Source: Natronorubrum halophilum (GTDB taxonomy: Archaea > Halobacteriota > Halobacteria > Halobacteriales > Natrialbaceae). Taken from it: a stretch of DNA of 64,000 bases. This document shows, piece after piece, positions 8,671-17,662 of the stretch. The number at the start of each line of letters is the position of its first letter. Position 1 is the stretch's first letter. The DNA lies in assembly GCF_003670115.1 (NCBI RefSeq), contig NZ_QQTY01000004.1:620001-684000 (forward strand). The letters run 5' to 3'. A model generated the notes under the pieces. The model saw nothing but the letters and a program-made list of their open reading frames with translations, was not told the origin of the DNA and made no database searches. Position numbers and translations under genes: made by a program.

Positions 8671-10722
8671 TCACTCGAATTTCTCGAGGAGCCGATCGTA
8701 GAATATCGGCTCGGTGTCGCCCGCCGCCGCGGACCCGCCGTTGGCCGCCACCGCCCCGCCGGCTTCGGTCGCCAGTTTCTCGACGATCAGTTCCGGCGTC
8801 GATCGGGCGAGGTGATCCTTGACCGGCGACCGGTTCACCTCGAGGTCCCCGTCGACGAGTCCGACCGCTTCGATCCCGTCGACGGTCACGTCGTAGTCGG
8901 CCATCTCGCGGATCTCGCCGGCCAGGTGGGAGACGAACACCGCCGTCGCACCGTTTTCGGAGAGCGCCTCGAGAATGCCGGCGATGATCTTCGCCGACGC
9001 ACCGGGTTCGGTGATGCTCTCGAGTTCGTCGACCAGCACGAGCGAGCCCTCGCCGCCCTGGGCGAGGTCGGCGAACTCCCGCACCGTCGACTCGAACGCG
9101 CCCGCGTCCAGCGTTCCCTGCGTTTTGGCGTGGTAGTGCAGATCGTCGAACCGGCGCAATCGGACCCGTTCGGCGGGGACTGGAAGGCCCATGTGGGCCA
9201 ACACGACCACGCTCGCCACCAGGTCCAGCATCGAGGTCTTCCCACCGCTGTTGACGCCCGACAGCAGCGCCACGTCCGCCACCTCGTAGTCGACGGGATC
9301 GATCTCCTCGAGGGGTTCGTCGAGCAGCGGCGAGCGGCCGCCGTCGATCGCGAAGCCAACACGGCCGGGACTCCCAGCGCTGTCGTCGGTTTCGACGAAC
9401 TCCGGCATCGTACACTCGAACTCCCGTCCGAACCGAGCGATCGCGAGCTCGACGTCGAGTTCGAGGGCGTTCCGGACCAGCCGCTGGGCGTCCTCGCGCC
9501 GGTCGGCGAGATCCCCCGCGAGATCGCGTTTGAGTCGCCCGGCGCGGCGCTCTTTCGCCGCCGTCAGCTCCTCGCGCAGCCGCCCGACGACGTCCTCGTC
9601 ACGCTCGACCGGAAACGTCGGCTCGTCGCCGAAGATCCGGCGGGCCAGTTCGGCCTCGCCCTGATCGAGGTCGAGCGCCTCGATCAGGTGCTCGCGGGCC
9701 GCATCGACCGCCGCCGCGTACTCGTCCGCGAGCTCGCGCGAGAGCAGCGAGTCGACGCCGGCCCCGCGTTCGACCAGCGAGAGCAGATCCGAACCCTCGA
9801 TCGTCACGTCCTCCTCGCGGATCGCCTCGCGGAGGTGGTCGTTGGCGACGCTCTCGGCCGTCCCCGCGGCCGCGTCCAGATCGTCGACCGCCGTCGTCAA
9901 CCGATCGAGTTCGTCGTCTCCCGCGACCGTTCCGTCGGCCTCGAGTCGCAATAACCCGTCCTCGAGGGCGGCGAGGTCGCAAGCGGTCTCGAGCCCGGCC
10001 GTTCGGTGGACCTCGACGGCGGCTTGCAGCCGGTCTCGGTTGCGCGCGAAAAAGGCCAGCGGACGTTCGGGAACGACCTCCGCGGTGGTCTCGAGCGCAT
10101 CGGGTCTGACCTGCACGTCGCCGTCGACGGTGACGCCGGCGAACGACTCGTCGAGCGCGATCACCGTCGAGTAGCCCCGGGCGAGTTCGGCCAACCCCTG
10201 GGCGTCTTCGATGATCTCCACGGAGAGTTCCGGAACGGCTTCGCGCGCTTCCGAGTACCGCTCGGCGTCGGTCGTCGCCAGACACCGCTCCCGAACCCGG
10301 ACGTCGCCCGGCTGCTCGAGGGGTTCGACGCCCTCGAGGGAGTCGAGAACGGCGGTATCGTACTCGCGCTCGAGCGCCTCGCGTGCGAACGCCTGTACGT
10401 CCTCGATACGCGACCGGCGCGGACTGGGATAGATCGTCTCGAGTCGCTGGGCGGCGTAGTCGGTGACCGTGCGCGATTTGAGCAACGCGAGAACGTTCCG
10501 GTAAACCTCGCGGGCGCGATCGGTCGCGAGGAACCCGCCGGGATCGTCGTGTTCCAGCCGAATCGCTCCGCGGGCGATGCGGGCAGCTCGACCCTGGCTG
10601 ATCCCCGGTGCGGTCGCGATCGCCGCGACGTCGCCCGCCCGAAGAGCGCCTTCGGGGTCGTCGAGTGCGTCCAGCGCCCGCGCTGTCTTTTCGCCGACGC
10701 CCGGAATCGACTCGAGATCCAT
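8671..10722 (-). CDS. HhH-containing MutS family ATPase (MutS5/MutS2-like)
   Basis: 683 residues. N-terminal helix-hairpin-helix repeats (LESIPGVGEKTARAL at about 2-16 and TAPGISQGRAARIA at about 37-50), then a long helical lever region and a C-terminal MutS ATPase domain: Walker A SGVNSGGKTS near residue 487, Walker B LVLVDELES near 562, and the FVSHLAGEI segment. The MutS mismatch-reading domain I (Phe-x-Glu) is absent and there is no C-terminal Smr nuclease domain, so it is not a classical mismatch sensor. It more likely handles branched or recombining DNA. The ATG at 10722 begins exactly at the HhH domain. Confidence 0.88.
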   Translation of the reverse strand: MDLESIPGVGEKTARALDALDDPEGALRAGDVAAIATAPGISQGRAARIARGAIRLEHDDPGGFLATDRAREVYRNVLALLKSRTVTDYAAQRLETIYPSPRRSRIEDVQAFAREALEREYDTAVLDSLEGVEPLEQPGDVRVRERCLATTDAERYSEAREAVPELSVEIIEDAQGLAELARGYSTVIALDESFAGVTVDGDVQVRPDALETTAEVVPERPLAFFARNRDRLQAAVEVHRTAGLETACDLAALEDGLLRLEADGTVAGDDELDRLTTAVDDLDAAAGTAESVANDHLREAIREEDVTIEGSDLLSLVERGAGVDSLLSRELADEYAAAVDAAREHLIEALDLDQGEAELARRIFGDEPTFPVERDEDVVGRLREELTAAKERRAGRLKRDLAGDLADRREDAQRLVRNALELDVELAIARFGREFECTMPEFVETDDSAGSPGRVGFAIDGGRSPLLDEPLEEIDPVDYEVADVALLSGVNSGGKTSMLDLVASVVVLAHMGLPVPAERVRLRRFDDLHYHAKTQGTLDAGAFESTVREFADLAQGGEGSLVLVDELESITEPGASAKIIAGILEALSENGATAVFVSHLAGEIREMADYDVTVDGIEAVGLVDGDLEVNRSPVKDHLARSTPELIVEKLATEAGGAVAANGGSAAAGDTEPIFYDRLLEKFE

Positions 10723-10888
10723 GCTTCGTGAGCAGCGTATCAAACCGGAGCGAGAAAAAGTTCCCGCCCGGCTACCTGGGGTCCGGATGGTACCACTGCA
10801 CATGACAGTGGATACCGACGTCGATTCCCGACTCGAGGCTTGCGCGCTCCGGGTCGCTCGTTATCCAGTCGGCTTCCCAAGGACAGGT

Positions 10889-11113
10889 ATGGTACTCAAG
10901 AGATTCCTCGGATCGACGGTGACGCGGTCGCTGACGGTCATTTCGGTGCTCGCAGAGGCGAAGAAGGCGTTCAGCGAAGGCAAGCAAACCCGCGCAGTCT
11001 TGCTGCTCGGCGTCGCCGTCCTCGCCTGGAAGTGGATGCTTATCGGCCTGGTCGCACAGGGCGCCCTCAAACTGGTTCGCGGCGGTCGGTCGTCGGGCTC
11101 GAGTCCGGCGTAG
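10889..11113 (+). CDS. small single-pass or two-pass membrane protein
   Basis: 74 residues starting MVLKRFLGSTVTRSLTVISV. An amphipathic N-terminal part is followed by a hydrophobic segment (about residues 38-63, LLLGVAVLAWKWMLIGLVAQGAL) and a short basic/Ser tail. Conserved-looking haloarchaeal style, unknown function. Divergent from the MutS-like gene. The frame is open far upstream, but that part overlaps the MutS gene on the other strand and is not protein-like. Confidence 0.6.
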   Translation: MVLKRFLGSTVTRSLTVISVLAEAKKAFSEGKQTRAVLLLGVAVLAWKWMLIGLVAQGALKLVRGGRSSGSSPA

Positions 11114-11335
11114 TCGTCCATATCGACGGCCGTTCGGGGTCCGGCCGCTGAACCGAGGCGGAGCCAGTCTGTTTTGATTACGACTCGAGCGGTGGCGCCG
11201 TGTGAGGACGGTCGCGTCGTCGAAGCGCGAACCGACCGGCGCGAGTCCGACGGGGAGCCGATCGATCTCGACGACAGAAACGCCGATTTCGGGCGTGTCA
11301 GGTTCGGTCGAGCGCGGTCGCATCGGCGACGACCG

Positions 11336-12661
11336 TCAGTCGTCGCTCGGTGCACCGCCGGCGCTGGTAGCGGCCGGGTTCTCGGAGACGACCCAGCCGT
11401 CTTCGGTCGCGTTCTCGGCGATGTGGGGCTGGAACACCCAGGCGGTCAACACCAGAATCGGGATCATGGTGAGCGCGACGACGGCGTAGCCCGCGTGCAG
11501 GTTCGGGAGGAACGGCGCGGCGAACAACAGCGGGTAGACCGACCCGCCGACGGTGCCGATGCCGCCGACGATGCCGGCGACGGTTCCCGAGTTGTTCGGG
11601 AACATGGCGGGAACCTGCGCGAAGATCGCCCCTTCGGAGAACGCACAGCCCACGCCGACGAGGAAGCCGGCGACCACCGCGATGTAGATGTTTCCGGTCA
11701 ATCCGGCGGCCGTCATCCCGAATAAGGCGAGCACGACGAACGTCATCGTCGCGTACGTCCACTGCTCGCGGTACCGTCCTCCGAACCACGGAAGGAGCTC
11801 CACCTCCTTGCGCGCCACCACGTCGCTGATGTAGCCGCCGAGCGGACGGAGCAATCCGGCTGCGATCGAAAACGTCGCCGCGAACGTCGCCGCGATCACG
11901 AGGTCGCCCTGACCGAACCCTTCGCGGTAGTACGTACCCAACCAGCCGTTCATCGCGACCTCGAGGCCGAAGGTCATGACGTACGCCGCCGAGAGCACGA
12001 CCGCGCCGTGGCGGGTGGCGATGTAGAGCCACTGTTGCCTGCTGACTCCCTGTTTCGTGGCCTGACGTCGCGCTTCGGTTTTGGCGGCATCTCCGACGAC
12101 GAAGTAAACGATACCGAGAACGATCGCCAGAACGCCCGTGTAGAAGAAGGCGGCTCGCCAGTTCGCGGCGAAGAGCGGATCGCTGTACCCCTCACCGAAG
12201 AGCCGCGGCAGCGTAAAGTACGCGCCGAGCCCCGCGCCGGCGTTGCCGACGCCGGCGAAGACGCCTTCCGCCAGTCCCAGGTTCTCCTCTTCGAACCACT
12301 GGGAGACGTGTTGGATGCCGATGACGAAGGTGATCCCCGCCAACGAGGCGATGACTCGAGAGACGGTGAAAATCTCGTAGTTCGGCGCGAACGCGCTGAT
12401 GATCGAGAAGATCCCGACGATCACCAGCGTGAACCCGGCCGTCACCGGCGCGCCGAACTTGTCGGTAAGCGGCCCGATGATGATCCGGCCGAGCGGAACC
12501 GCGATGACGGCCGCACTCGAGACCAGACCGAGTTGGGTCACCGAGAGTCCGTATTCGTCCGCAATCTCGCCCGTAAACGGAGCAAACGAGAACCAGATCA
12601 CGAATCCGAGGTTGAACATCGCGGTCGCGAGCAGCAGGTTGATCCACTTGCGGTCGATCAT
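11336..12661 (-). CDS. narK: NarK/NasA-type nitrate/nitrite MFS transporter
   Basis: 441 residues with about 12 membrane helices. The MFS loop motif [15 protein letters not shown] after helix 2 and the glycine-rich nitrate signatures in helices 5 and 11 ([14 protein letters not shown], and [18 protein letters not shown]) are diagnostic of the nitrate-nitrite porter family. It would move nitrate in or nitrite out across the cell membrane. No nitrate or nitrite reductase genes are nearby in the window. ATG 12661 gives the usual short cytoplasmic N-terminus before helix 1. Confidence 0.88.
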   Translation of the reverse strand: MIDRKWINLLLATAMFNLGFVIWFSFAPFTGEIADEYGLSVTQLGLVSSAAVIAVPLGRIIIGPLTDKFGAPVTAGFTLVIVGIFSIISAFAPNYEIFTVSRVIASLAGITFVIGIQHVSQWFEEENLGLAEGVFAGVGNAGAGLGAYFTLPRLFGEGYSDPLFAANWRAAFFYTGVLAIVLGIVYFVVGDAAKTEARRQATKQGVSRQQWLYIATRHGAVVLSAAYVMTFGLEVAMNGWLGTYYREGFGQGDLVIAATFAATFSIAAGLLRPLGGYISDVVARKEVELLPWFGGRYREQWTYATMTFVVLALFGMTAAGLTGNIYIAVVAGFLVGVGCAFSEGAIFAQVPAMFPNNSGTVAGIVGGIGTVGGSVYPLLFAAPFLPNLHAGYAVVALTMIPILVLTAWVFQPHIAENATEDGWVVSENPAATSAGGAPSDD

Positions 12662-13100
12662 CCACTCACCTCGCACTCGCTCGTCGCGTTGCGCGCCGAT
12701 GGTCGACGAAGCCGCGTGACGAATTCGCGGACGGTCGCTATCGACGAACTAGCCACGGGACGACGCTCCGTAGCGGTTCGTTCTCTGCTCTCCGTGACCA
12801 GGATACCGTCCATCCCTCTCACTCTGGGGAAACATTTGTAGCTCTGAACCCGGATTTTGTGACCGTTCGAACTCATATTACGGTTCAAGTTGCATCACAG
12901 GTGCTACATAAGCGTACTTATTAGTCGATTCTAACAATACTACGAAGTGGCCACATCACTAATGGCTTGTCACATCCTTTAAGAGCGGGACGAAACGAGC
13001 TATCGGCGGCTACAAATCGACATTCGGCCCACTGATCGGGAATAATTCGACGGATGTTACTCGAGCGGTAGCGAACGAGAAAATCACGCTTCTCAACACA
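12662..13100. promoter_or_regulatory. 439-bp region upstream of narK, downstream of MC1
   Basis: No gene seen. The half nearest narK is GC-rich; the stretch 12880-12990 is AT-rich with several TATA-like candidates on the minus strand for narK. No obvious palindromic operator was identified. Confidence 0.4.
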
Positions 13101-13406
13101 TTACTCTTCGAGGTGTTCGATCCCTTTCTTCGAGACGTTCGCCTCCGTAATTTCGCTCGGCATCCAGTCGGGCTTGTCGTCGGGCGCAGTCTCTTCCCAC
13201 GCCCAGCCGTCGTAGATGTGAACCTTGTCGGTGCCTTTCTCCCGCAGTTTGAGTTCGACGCGGTCTGCCTCGTCTTCACTCGAACCCGGCTCGAGTCGTC
13301 GGGCCGCCTTGAGGGCAGCCTGACGGGGTGTGTTTCCCGAAAAGACGCTCGATTCGTCGCCCGACTCGCGCAGTGCAAAGTTTCGTTTACCGTCTTCGCG
13401 TACCAT
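13101..13406 (-). CDS. non-histone chromosomal protein MC1
   Basis: 101-residue DNA-bending chromatin protein of methanogens and haloarchaea; it binds as a monomer and sharply bends DNA. Recognised by NFALRESGDESSVFSGNTPRQAALKA early, the aromatic HIYDGWAWEE block, and the P-x-x-x-P loop (KPDWMPSEI). The N-terminal start MVREDGKRNF is the family standard. A TATA-like CTTTATG on the minus strand (13444-13450) lies about 40 bp before the ATG, giving a short leader. Divergent from the AbrB-like gene with about 240 bp between starts. Confidence 0.93.
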   Translation of the reverse strand: MVREDGKRNFALRESGDESSVFSGNTPRQAALKAARRLEPGSSEDEADRVELKLREKGTDKVHIYDGWAWEETAPDDKPDWMPSEITEANVSKKGIEHLEE

Positions 13407-13604
13407 GGTTTTCGACTCCGTGTCAATTCAGCACATGATCCGACATAAAGATATCCCCGAAAACCGACCGACTGCGCCGGTATCTTTAAGTGTATAGCCT
13501 ACGCCAGTATTCCGCAATATCTGTTTCTGAACTCGTGGCGATAGCGCTACGGCTATTCTCCCGACCAATGTGTGTGACAGTCTCCCGTTGAGGCGTCGAA
13601 AACA

Positions 13605-13614
13605 CTTAAGTATA
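13605..13614 (+). promoter_or_regulatory. TATA box of the AbrB-like gene
   Basis: CTTAAGTATA, a classic haloarchaeal TATA element, lies about 33-42 bp before ATG 13647, predicting a start site around 13636-13640 and a leader of under 12 bases. A closely similar element (TTTAAGTGTATAGCCTACG) sits about 120 bp upstream at 13485 in the same orientation. Confidence 0.6.
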
Positions 13615-13646
13615 TCCTACGGCGAAGTTCGTCATAGAATCCCGCG

Positions 13647-13844
13647 ATGGTACGGAAAAAGAAGCTGAGTCCAAGCGGTGCCAAAGATGAAGACGGCAAC
13701 TACCACAACGTTCACCTCAACCTCCACGAGGATGAACTCGCAGTCGCGGGCATGGATATCGGCGACGAGGTCTTCGTTCGGGTCCGGGACGGAAAGATCA
13801 TTATCCAGAAAGCCGACGAAGAAGAGGTCGAACACGAGTTTTAA
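13647..13844 (+). CDS. AbrB/SpoVT-like swapped-hairpin protein
   Basis: 65 residues starting MVRKKKLSPSG. The core VHLNLHEDELAVAGMDIGDEVFVRV followed by GKIIIQKA is a single beta-strand-rich SpoVT/AbrB motif (the GD-V-V turn). Such proteins dimerise as DNA-binding transcription factors or antitoxins. No toxin gene is adjacent, so a small stand-alone regulator is more likely. Short leader promoter at 13605. Confidence 0.75.
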   Translation: MVRKKKLSPSGAKDEDGNYHNVHLNLHEDELAVAGMDIGDEVFVRVRDGKIIIQKADEEEVEHEF

Positions 13845-14084
13845 CGAACCGTCAATCGAGAGCGCGGAACGTTCTTCGTGACCGAGCGACTCGATGAGAC
13901 GTGGAAGTTTCGCTCCTGTAGAGGCACGAGTCCCCTCGGAGTTCGCGTGGTTTCCACCCCGTTCGTGCTCGATTTTCCGGATCGCTTCGTCCGCAGTTAC
14001 GTCCGTCGTCGTCGTTCATCGCCTCCGAAACGCGAATGCGACCACCGCGGTAGAGCGGACGATCCAAGGCGCGACATCCTTTCT

Positions 14085-14100
14085 TTTAGGTCAACCTAAA
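14085..14100. promoter_or_regulatory. iron box 1 (DtxR/IdeR/SirR-type operator)
   Basis: TTTAGGTCAACCTAAA, a 16-bp near-perfect palindrome matching the half site TTAGGTT of the DtxR/IdeR operator. It lies just upstream of the TATA-like element of the downstream unit. Confidence 0.75.
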
Positions 14101-14101
14101 T

Positions 14102-14112
14102 TACTTATACTT
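14102..14112 (+). promoter_or_regulatory. TATA-like element between two iron boxes
   Basis: TACTTATACTT, centred about 29 bp before ATG 14136, is the best TATA candidate. The position implies a leaderless transcript whose start coincides with iron box 2. Confidence 0.5.
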
Positions 14113-14119
14113 CCTATTC

Positions 14120-14135
14120 TTTAGGTTAGCCTAAA
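14120..14135. promoter_or_regulatory. iron box 2 (DtxR/IdeR/SirR-type operator) abutting the start codon
   Basis: TTTAGGTTAGCCTAAA, again a near-perfect 16-bp palindrome, ending on the base before the ATG at 14136. Its centre is 35 bp from that of box 1. A metal-bound repressor here would cover the transcription start. Confidence 0.78.
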
Positions 14136-15056
14136 ATGGTTGGCGCGACACTCGGCGACATCAGACGGTATATCGAGTCGCTCGCGAGCGATTCGGGGTC
14201 GTACTATCTCGTCTGCGGGCGAACCGGCGAACACCCGGTTCCCGCCGCGGGACTGGCCTTCGAGTGCCGTTCGACGGCTCGAGCGGCCGCACGGGCGACC
14301 GAACAGTATCGAGCGGCGCTCCGCCGATACGATCCCCGCCTTCCCTTCTACGACGTGATCGTCTGCCATCACATCGCGAACGAGGCGACGACCGAGGACC
14401 GAGAACAACCGGCGTCTCCGGTCGCCGACGCGCGCGATGACCCGGCGACCGCGGCGCACGCGTCCGACGACCAGACGGTGATCAACTTCTGTCACACCGT
14501 CGCCGGTGCCGTCTTCGAGACAGTCGCCGAGTCGCCCCACGACGGCCTCGAGGACGCGATCATGGACACCTATTTCGAGGTCGCCGAAACGATCGAGGGG
14601 CCGGACGAACTCTGTCTCCGCCTGCTCGAGAGTATGGCGACCGAGATCGATACCCGACTCGAGGCCGAGGAGCAACTCGACGTCCTCCTGGCGGCCGCTC
14701 AGCGGCTTCCGTCGCAGCCGTCGGGTGGCGATCCCCTCGAGTCGGTGTTATCCGAACTGGAGTCCGTCGCGCTGTTGGGGACGTACACGGTCGACTCTCG
14801 CTCGACCGATTCGGCGACCGGAACGCGGTCGTGGACCGTGACGCTCGACGAGTACGCGCTCGGCCGCTCGGGGGAGCGCGTCGTGACCCTGCCGATCGTC
14901 CTCGAACTGTTCCGCCGGTTCCCGACCCGGGAACTCTCCCTCGTTGCAGCCGATTCGCCGGCCACCCGCTCGACGTCGTGGCGAATGACGGTCACGACTG
15001 CGCCAACCGACAGTCCGGACGGGCTGGTACGCGTTTCCGAACTCTCCCACCCATGA
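14136..15056 (+). CDS. haloarchaeal protein of unknown function, iron-box controlled
   Basis: 306 residues, soluble, acidic. Begins MVGATLGDIRRYIESLAS and contains YYLVCGRTGEHPVPAAGL and a Cys-rich-free core; no enzyme motif recognised (resembles DUF7551, recalled only). First gene of a two-gene unit: its TGA (15054-15056) overlaps the ATG of the next gene at 15053. Two DtxR-type palindromes bracket its TATA element, so it is predicted to be derepressed when iron or manganese is scarce. The Idr/SirR regulons of haloarchaea hold siderophore and iron-uptake genes, but this protein has no transporter features. Confidence 0.75.
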   Translation: MVGATLGDIRRYIESLASDSGSYYLVCGRTGEHPVPAAGLAFECRSTARAAARATEQYRAALRRYDPRLPFYDVIVCHHIANEATTEDREQPASPVADARDDPATAAHASDDQTVINFCHTVAGAVFETVAESPHDGLEDAIMDTYFEVAETIEGPDELCLRLLESMATEIDTRLEAEEQLDVLLAAAQRLPSQPSGGDPLESVLSELESVALLGTYTVDSRSTDSATGTRSWTVTLDEYALGRSGERVVTLPIVLELFRRFPTRELSLVAADSPATRSTSWRMTVTTAPTDSPDGLVRVSELSHP

Positions 15057-15859
15057 GCATCACGACCCACGTCCACGAGGCCCTCGAGCGTGTCGACACG
15101 GAGCGAGAGGAGGTTGCCGAGACGGTGACCGCCGTCGACAGGTTCGCGCGACGAGTCGATGAGATCCGGCCAGTATCGCCGATCAAACCGACGGGAGGCG
15201 GCTACGCTGCCGATGGAGGCGTAGTCGCCGCGGCGACGCGGTCTCGGCCCCGCCCACCGACGAATCGTTGCCAGGACGTCCGTGAGCTGTTCGCCGAGAC
15301 GATCTACGCCACCAGTACCGACGCCGATGTCGATCGCGCCGACTCGCTGCAGACGACGATCAGCGACGAACTCGGGCAGGAGATCGCGCTCCTCCTGTCC
15401 CCGGAGACCGACCGCCAGTTCACCCCCGACGTGAAAGGCGCTGTGCTCACCGTGACGCGAAAGCGACGCGCCGAACTGAAGGCGATAGACGAGGCGCTGT
15501 CGACGGAAGCCGACTCCCTTCGCTCGGCCGTGACCGCCCTCGAGACGGTTACGGACTGGCTCACCCGGGTCAACGAGATTCCGCTGTCGGAACTCGGATT
15601 CGACGACCTGCGATCGCGACACGAGGCCCTCTCGAGCCATCGCGATCGGTGTCGGCAAGCGCTGCAGGACCGTCAGGCGGTCCTGCACGGAACGACGAAG
15701 CACCACGCCGCTGCCGGCGTTCCCCACCAGTCGCTCGTCTCGTCGCTCTACCGGCCCTTCCCGACGGCATACCCGGTTGTGGTGACGTTGTGTCGACTCG
15801 AGGAGTGCTGTGCGGACTGTCAGCGAACCGTTCGGGACCATCTTACTCGACGCGCCTGA
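15053..15859 (+). CDS. haloarchaeal DUF7260-like protein
   Basis: 268 residues, mostly helical. N-terminal THVHEALERVDTEREEVAETV and a middle KRRAELKAIDEAL / RHEALSSHRDRCRQALQDRQ pattern fit a long helical bundle of the haloarchaeal DUF7260 type (recalled, not searched). Four Cys occur in the last 25 residues (TLCRLEECCADCQR), an unusual concentration for a haloarchaeal protein and possibly a metal site. Translation-coupled to the upstream gene through an ATGA overlap, hence under the same iron boxes. Confidence 0.72.
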   Translation: MSITTHVHEALERVDTEREEVAETVTAVDRFARRVDEIRPVSPIKPTGGGYAADGGVVAAATRSRPRPPTNRCQDVRELFAETIYATSTDADVDRADSLQTTISDELGQEIALLLSPETDRQFTPDVKGAVLTVTRKRRAELKAIDEALSTEADSLRSAVTALETVTDWLTRVNEIPLSELGFDDLRSRHEALSSHRDRCRQALQDRQAVLHGTTKHHAAAGVPHQSLVSSLYRPFPTAYPVVVTLCRLEECCADCQRTVRDHLTRRA

Positions 15860-15949
15860 CCGCCCGCTCGAGTCGCTCCGGAACGACACACGCGCCCGCG
15901 TCTTCTCGCCGGAGCGCCTCGCGGACTGAACCAACGAAGAGCCGCGGCC

Positions 15950-17662
15950 TTACCGAAGCGCCTCGAGGTCGAACTCGAACGCCGCGACGGGCACCTCGAG
16001 ATCGTACTCGACGAGCACTTTCGGATGGAGTTCGCCGATCACGCCGACGTCCTCGCCGTCGATGACGACCGCGGCGGTTCGACCCGAAATGAAGGCCGGG
16101 TGGTCGGTGGGCGGCGTCTCGAGGTCGACGTCGAACTTGCGCGCGAGCGCCTGCAGGCGCGCTTTCGCGTCCTCGTAGCCGGCGTCGTGGTTCGCGAGGA
16201 CGGCCCCGACGTGGCGGCTCTCGCCGACGCCGGTGTTCTCGCTCTCGTCGAGTGCCGCACGGAAGCCGACCTCCGAGAGGTGCTGTGGATACGAGCGGTG
16301 GGTGTTTCGCTCGAGGATCATCATGAGCGAGGGCGTGACCCACGTCCGTAGCATGGTGTAGTCCTCGCTGTAGACCTCTTTGATCGTCGCGGGCTCGCCG
16401 GCGCCGTAGGCGTCCGACCCCGGTTCGATATCGAGGCGCTCGTAGTTCGCTTCCTCGCTGATCATGTGGAAGTTCAGCATGTCCTCGAAGCCCAGGCCGA
16501 CGAGTTGCGTGCGCACGGCGCGCTCGAGTCGCGAGCGCTCGTGACGGCCGCCGACGGTCCCCACGTCGGGGTAGGTCGGCTCGAGTTCGTTGAAGCCGTA
16601 GGCGCGCCCGAGGTCGTCGATGACGTCCAGCGGGTGGAGCACGTCGACGCGGTAGGGTGGGATGGTCACGTCGTAGACGAGGTCGCCGGCTTCGCTTTCT
16701 TGCTTTTCAGCTTCGAGACCCGAGCGCTCCGCCAGATCGATCACTTCCTCGGGATCGAGATCGATGCCGAGGATGGTCTCGATGCGGCCGTGGGTGACCG
16801 TCTTCGTCTTCGTCGACAGGTCGGGACGCACCAGTTCGTGATCCGGGTACTCGACCGTCACGTCCTCGAGCGTCGCCCCGCGCGCCGAGAGCGCGTAGCA
16901 GACGATGTTCAGCATCTTGTCGATCGTCCACTGGTCCGTGCCGGTCATCTCGACGAACAGGTCCCTCGAGTCGGTCGACACCTCGGTCCGGCGGCCGTTG
17001 ATCACCGGCGGGAACGAGAACAACCCGATGTCGTCGTAGATCGCGGGGTAGCGCTCGTAGCCGCTGACGAGGTCGGCGTAGGCCCGGCCCGTCTGATGCT
17101 CCTCGAGGACGTCCGCGGGCGTCATCTCCTCGTCCGAATCGAGCGGAACGAACCGATCTTCGTCGGGTTCGACGCCGACGTACCGGATGGTCGAACCCCC
17201 TTCGGTGGCGGACCCTCCCTTCAACATCGTCAGATCGTGAATCCCGATCGCGCCCTTCGCGCGCTTGCGCCCCATCGTCGCGTGGAGCTTTTCCTGGAGC
17301 TGAATGAGCGAATCGAGGGCGTCCTCGTCGAGGCTCACGTCCCGGATCACGGCACCCGTGACGTACGGCCGTTCGTCGGGCACCGACTCGTCGACCTCGA
17401 TGGTCCACTCCGCCGAGTTCGGCGACGGCACGTGGACGCCGCGGGCGTCGCCGTACTGGTAGCGCATCGAGCGCGCGACGCCCTCGACCGAAAGCCGATC
17501 GAGGCGGTCGGGGGCGAACTCGAGTTCGAACTCGCCGTCCTCGGTGCGGCCCTCGAACTCGAGGCCGAGTCCGAACAGGTCGTCGATGAGGTCGTCGTCG
17601 CGTTTGTCCTCGTGGCCGGTCAGTTCTCGCAGTTCGTCGGGGTCGATATCGACGGTGGGCAT
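15950..17662 (-). CDS. pheT: phenylalanine--tRNA ligase, beta subunit
   Basis: 570 residues, archaeal/eukaryal-type beta subunit. Domains in order: N-terminal B1-like region (MPTVDIDPDEL), B3/B4 editing region (about 100-290), B5 domain (about 300-370), and catalytic-like B6/7 region with the NFHMISEEANYERL block. It pairs with PheS to form the heterotetramer that charges tRNA-Phe; the beta subunit hydrolyses mischarged Tyr-tRNA. ATG 17662 overlaps the pheS stop by one base, so translation is coupled. An in-frame extension of 39 codons overlaps pheS and is rejected. Confidence 0.96.
   Translation of the reverse strand: MPTVDIDPDELRELTGHEDKRDDDLIDDLFGLGLEFEGRTEDGEFELEFAPDRLDRLSVEGVARSMRYQYGDARGVHVPSPNSAEWTIEVDESVPDERPYVTGAVIRDVSLDEDALDSLIQLQEKLHATMGRKRAKGAIGIHDLTMLKGGSATEGGSTIRYVGVEPDEDRFVPLDSDEEMTPADVLEEHQTGRAYADLVSGYERYPAIYDDIGLFSFPPVINGRRTEVSTDSRDLFVEMTGTDQWTIDKMLNIVCYALSARGATLEDVTVEYPDHELVRPDLSTKTKTVTHGRIETILGIDLDPEEVIDLAERSGLEAEKQESEAGDLVYDVTIPPYRVDVLHPLDVIDDLGRAYGFNELEPTYPDVGTVGGRHERSRLERAVRTQLVGLGFEDMLNFHMISEEANYERLDIEPGSDAYGAGEPATIKEVYSEDYTMLRTWVTPSLMMILERNTHRSYPQHLSEVGFRAALDESENTGVGESRHVGAVLANHDAGYEDAKARLQALARKFDVDLETPPTDHPAFISGRTAAVVIDGEDVGVIGELHPKVLVEYDLEVPVAAFEFDLEALR

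Noticed and set aside
13878-14099. Open frame between the AbrB-like gene and the iron boxes
   Set aside because: Starts with GTG, is strongly Arg-rich and overlaps the promoter and first operator of the following unit, so it is probably not coding.
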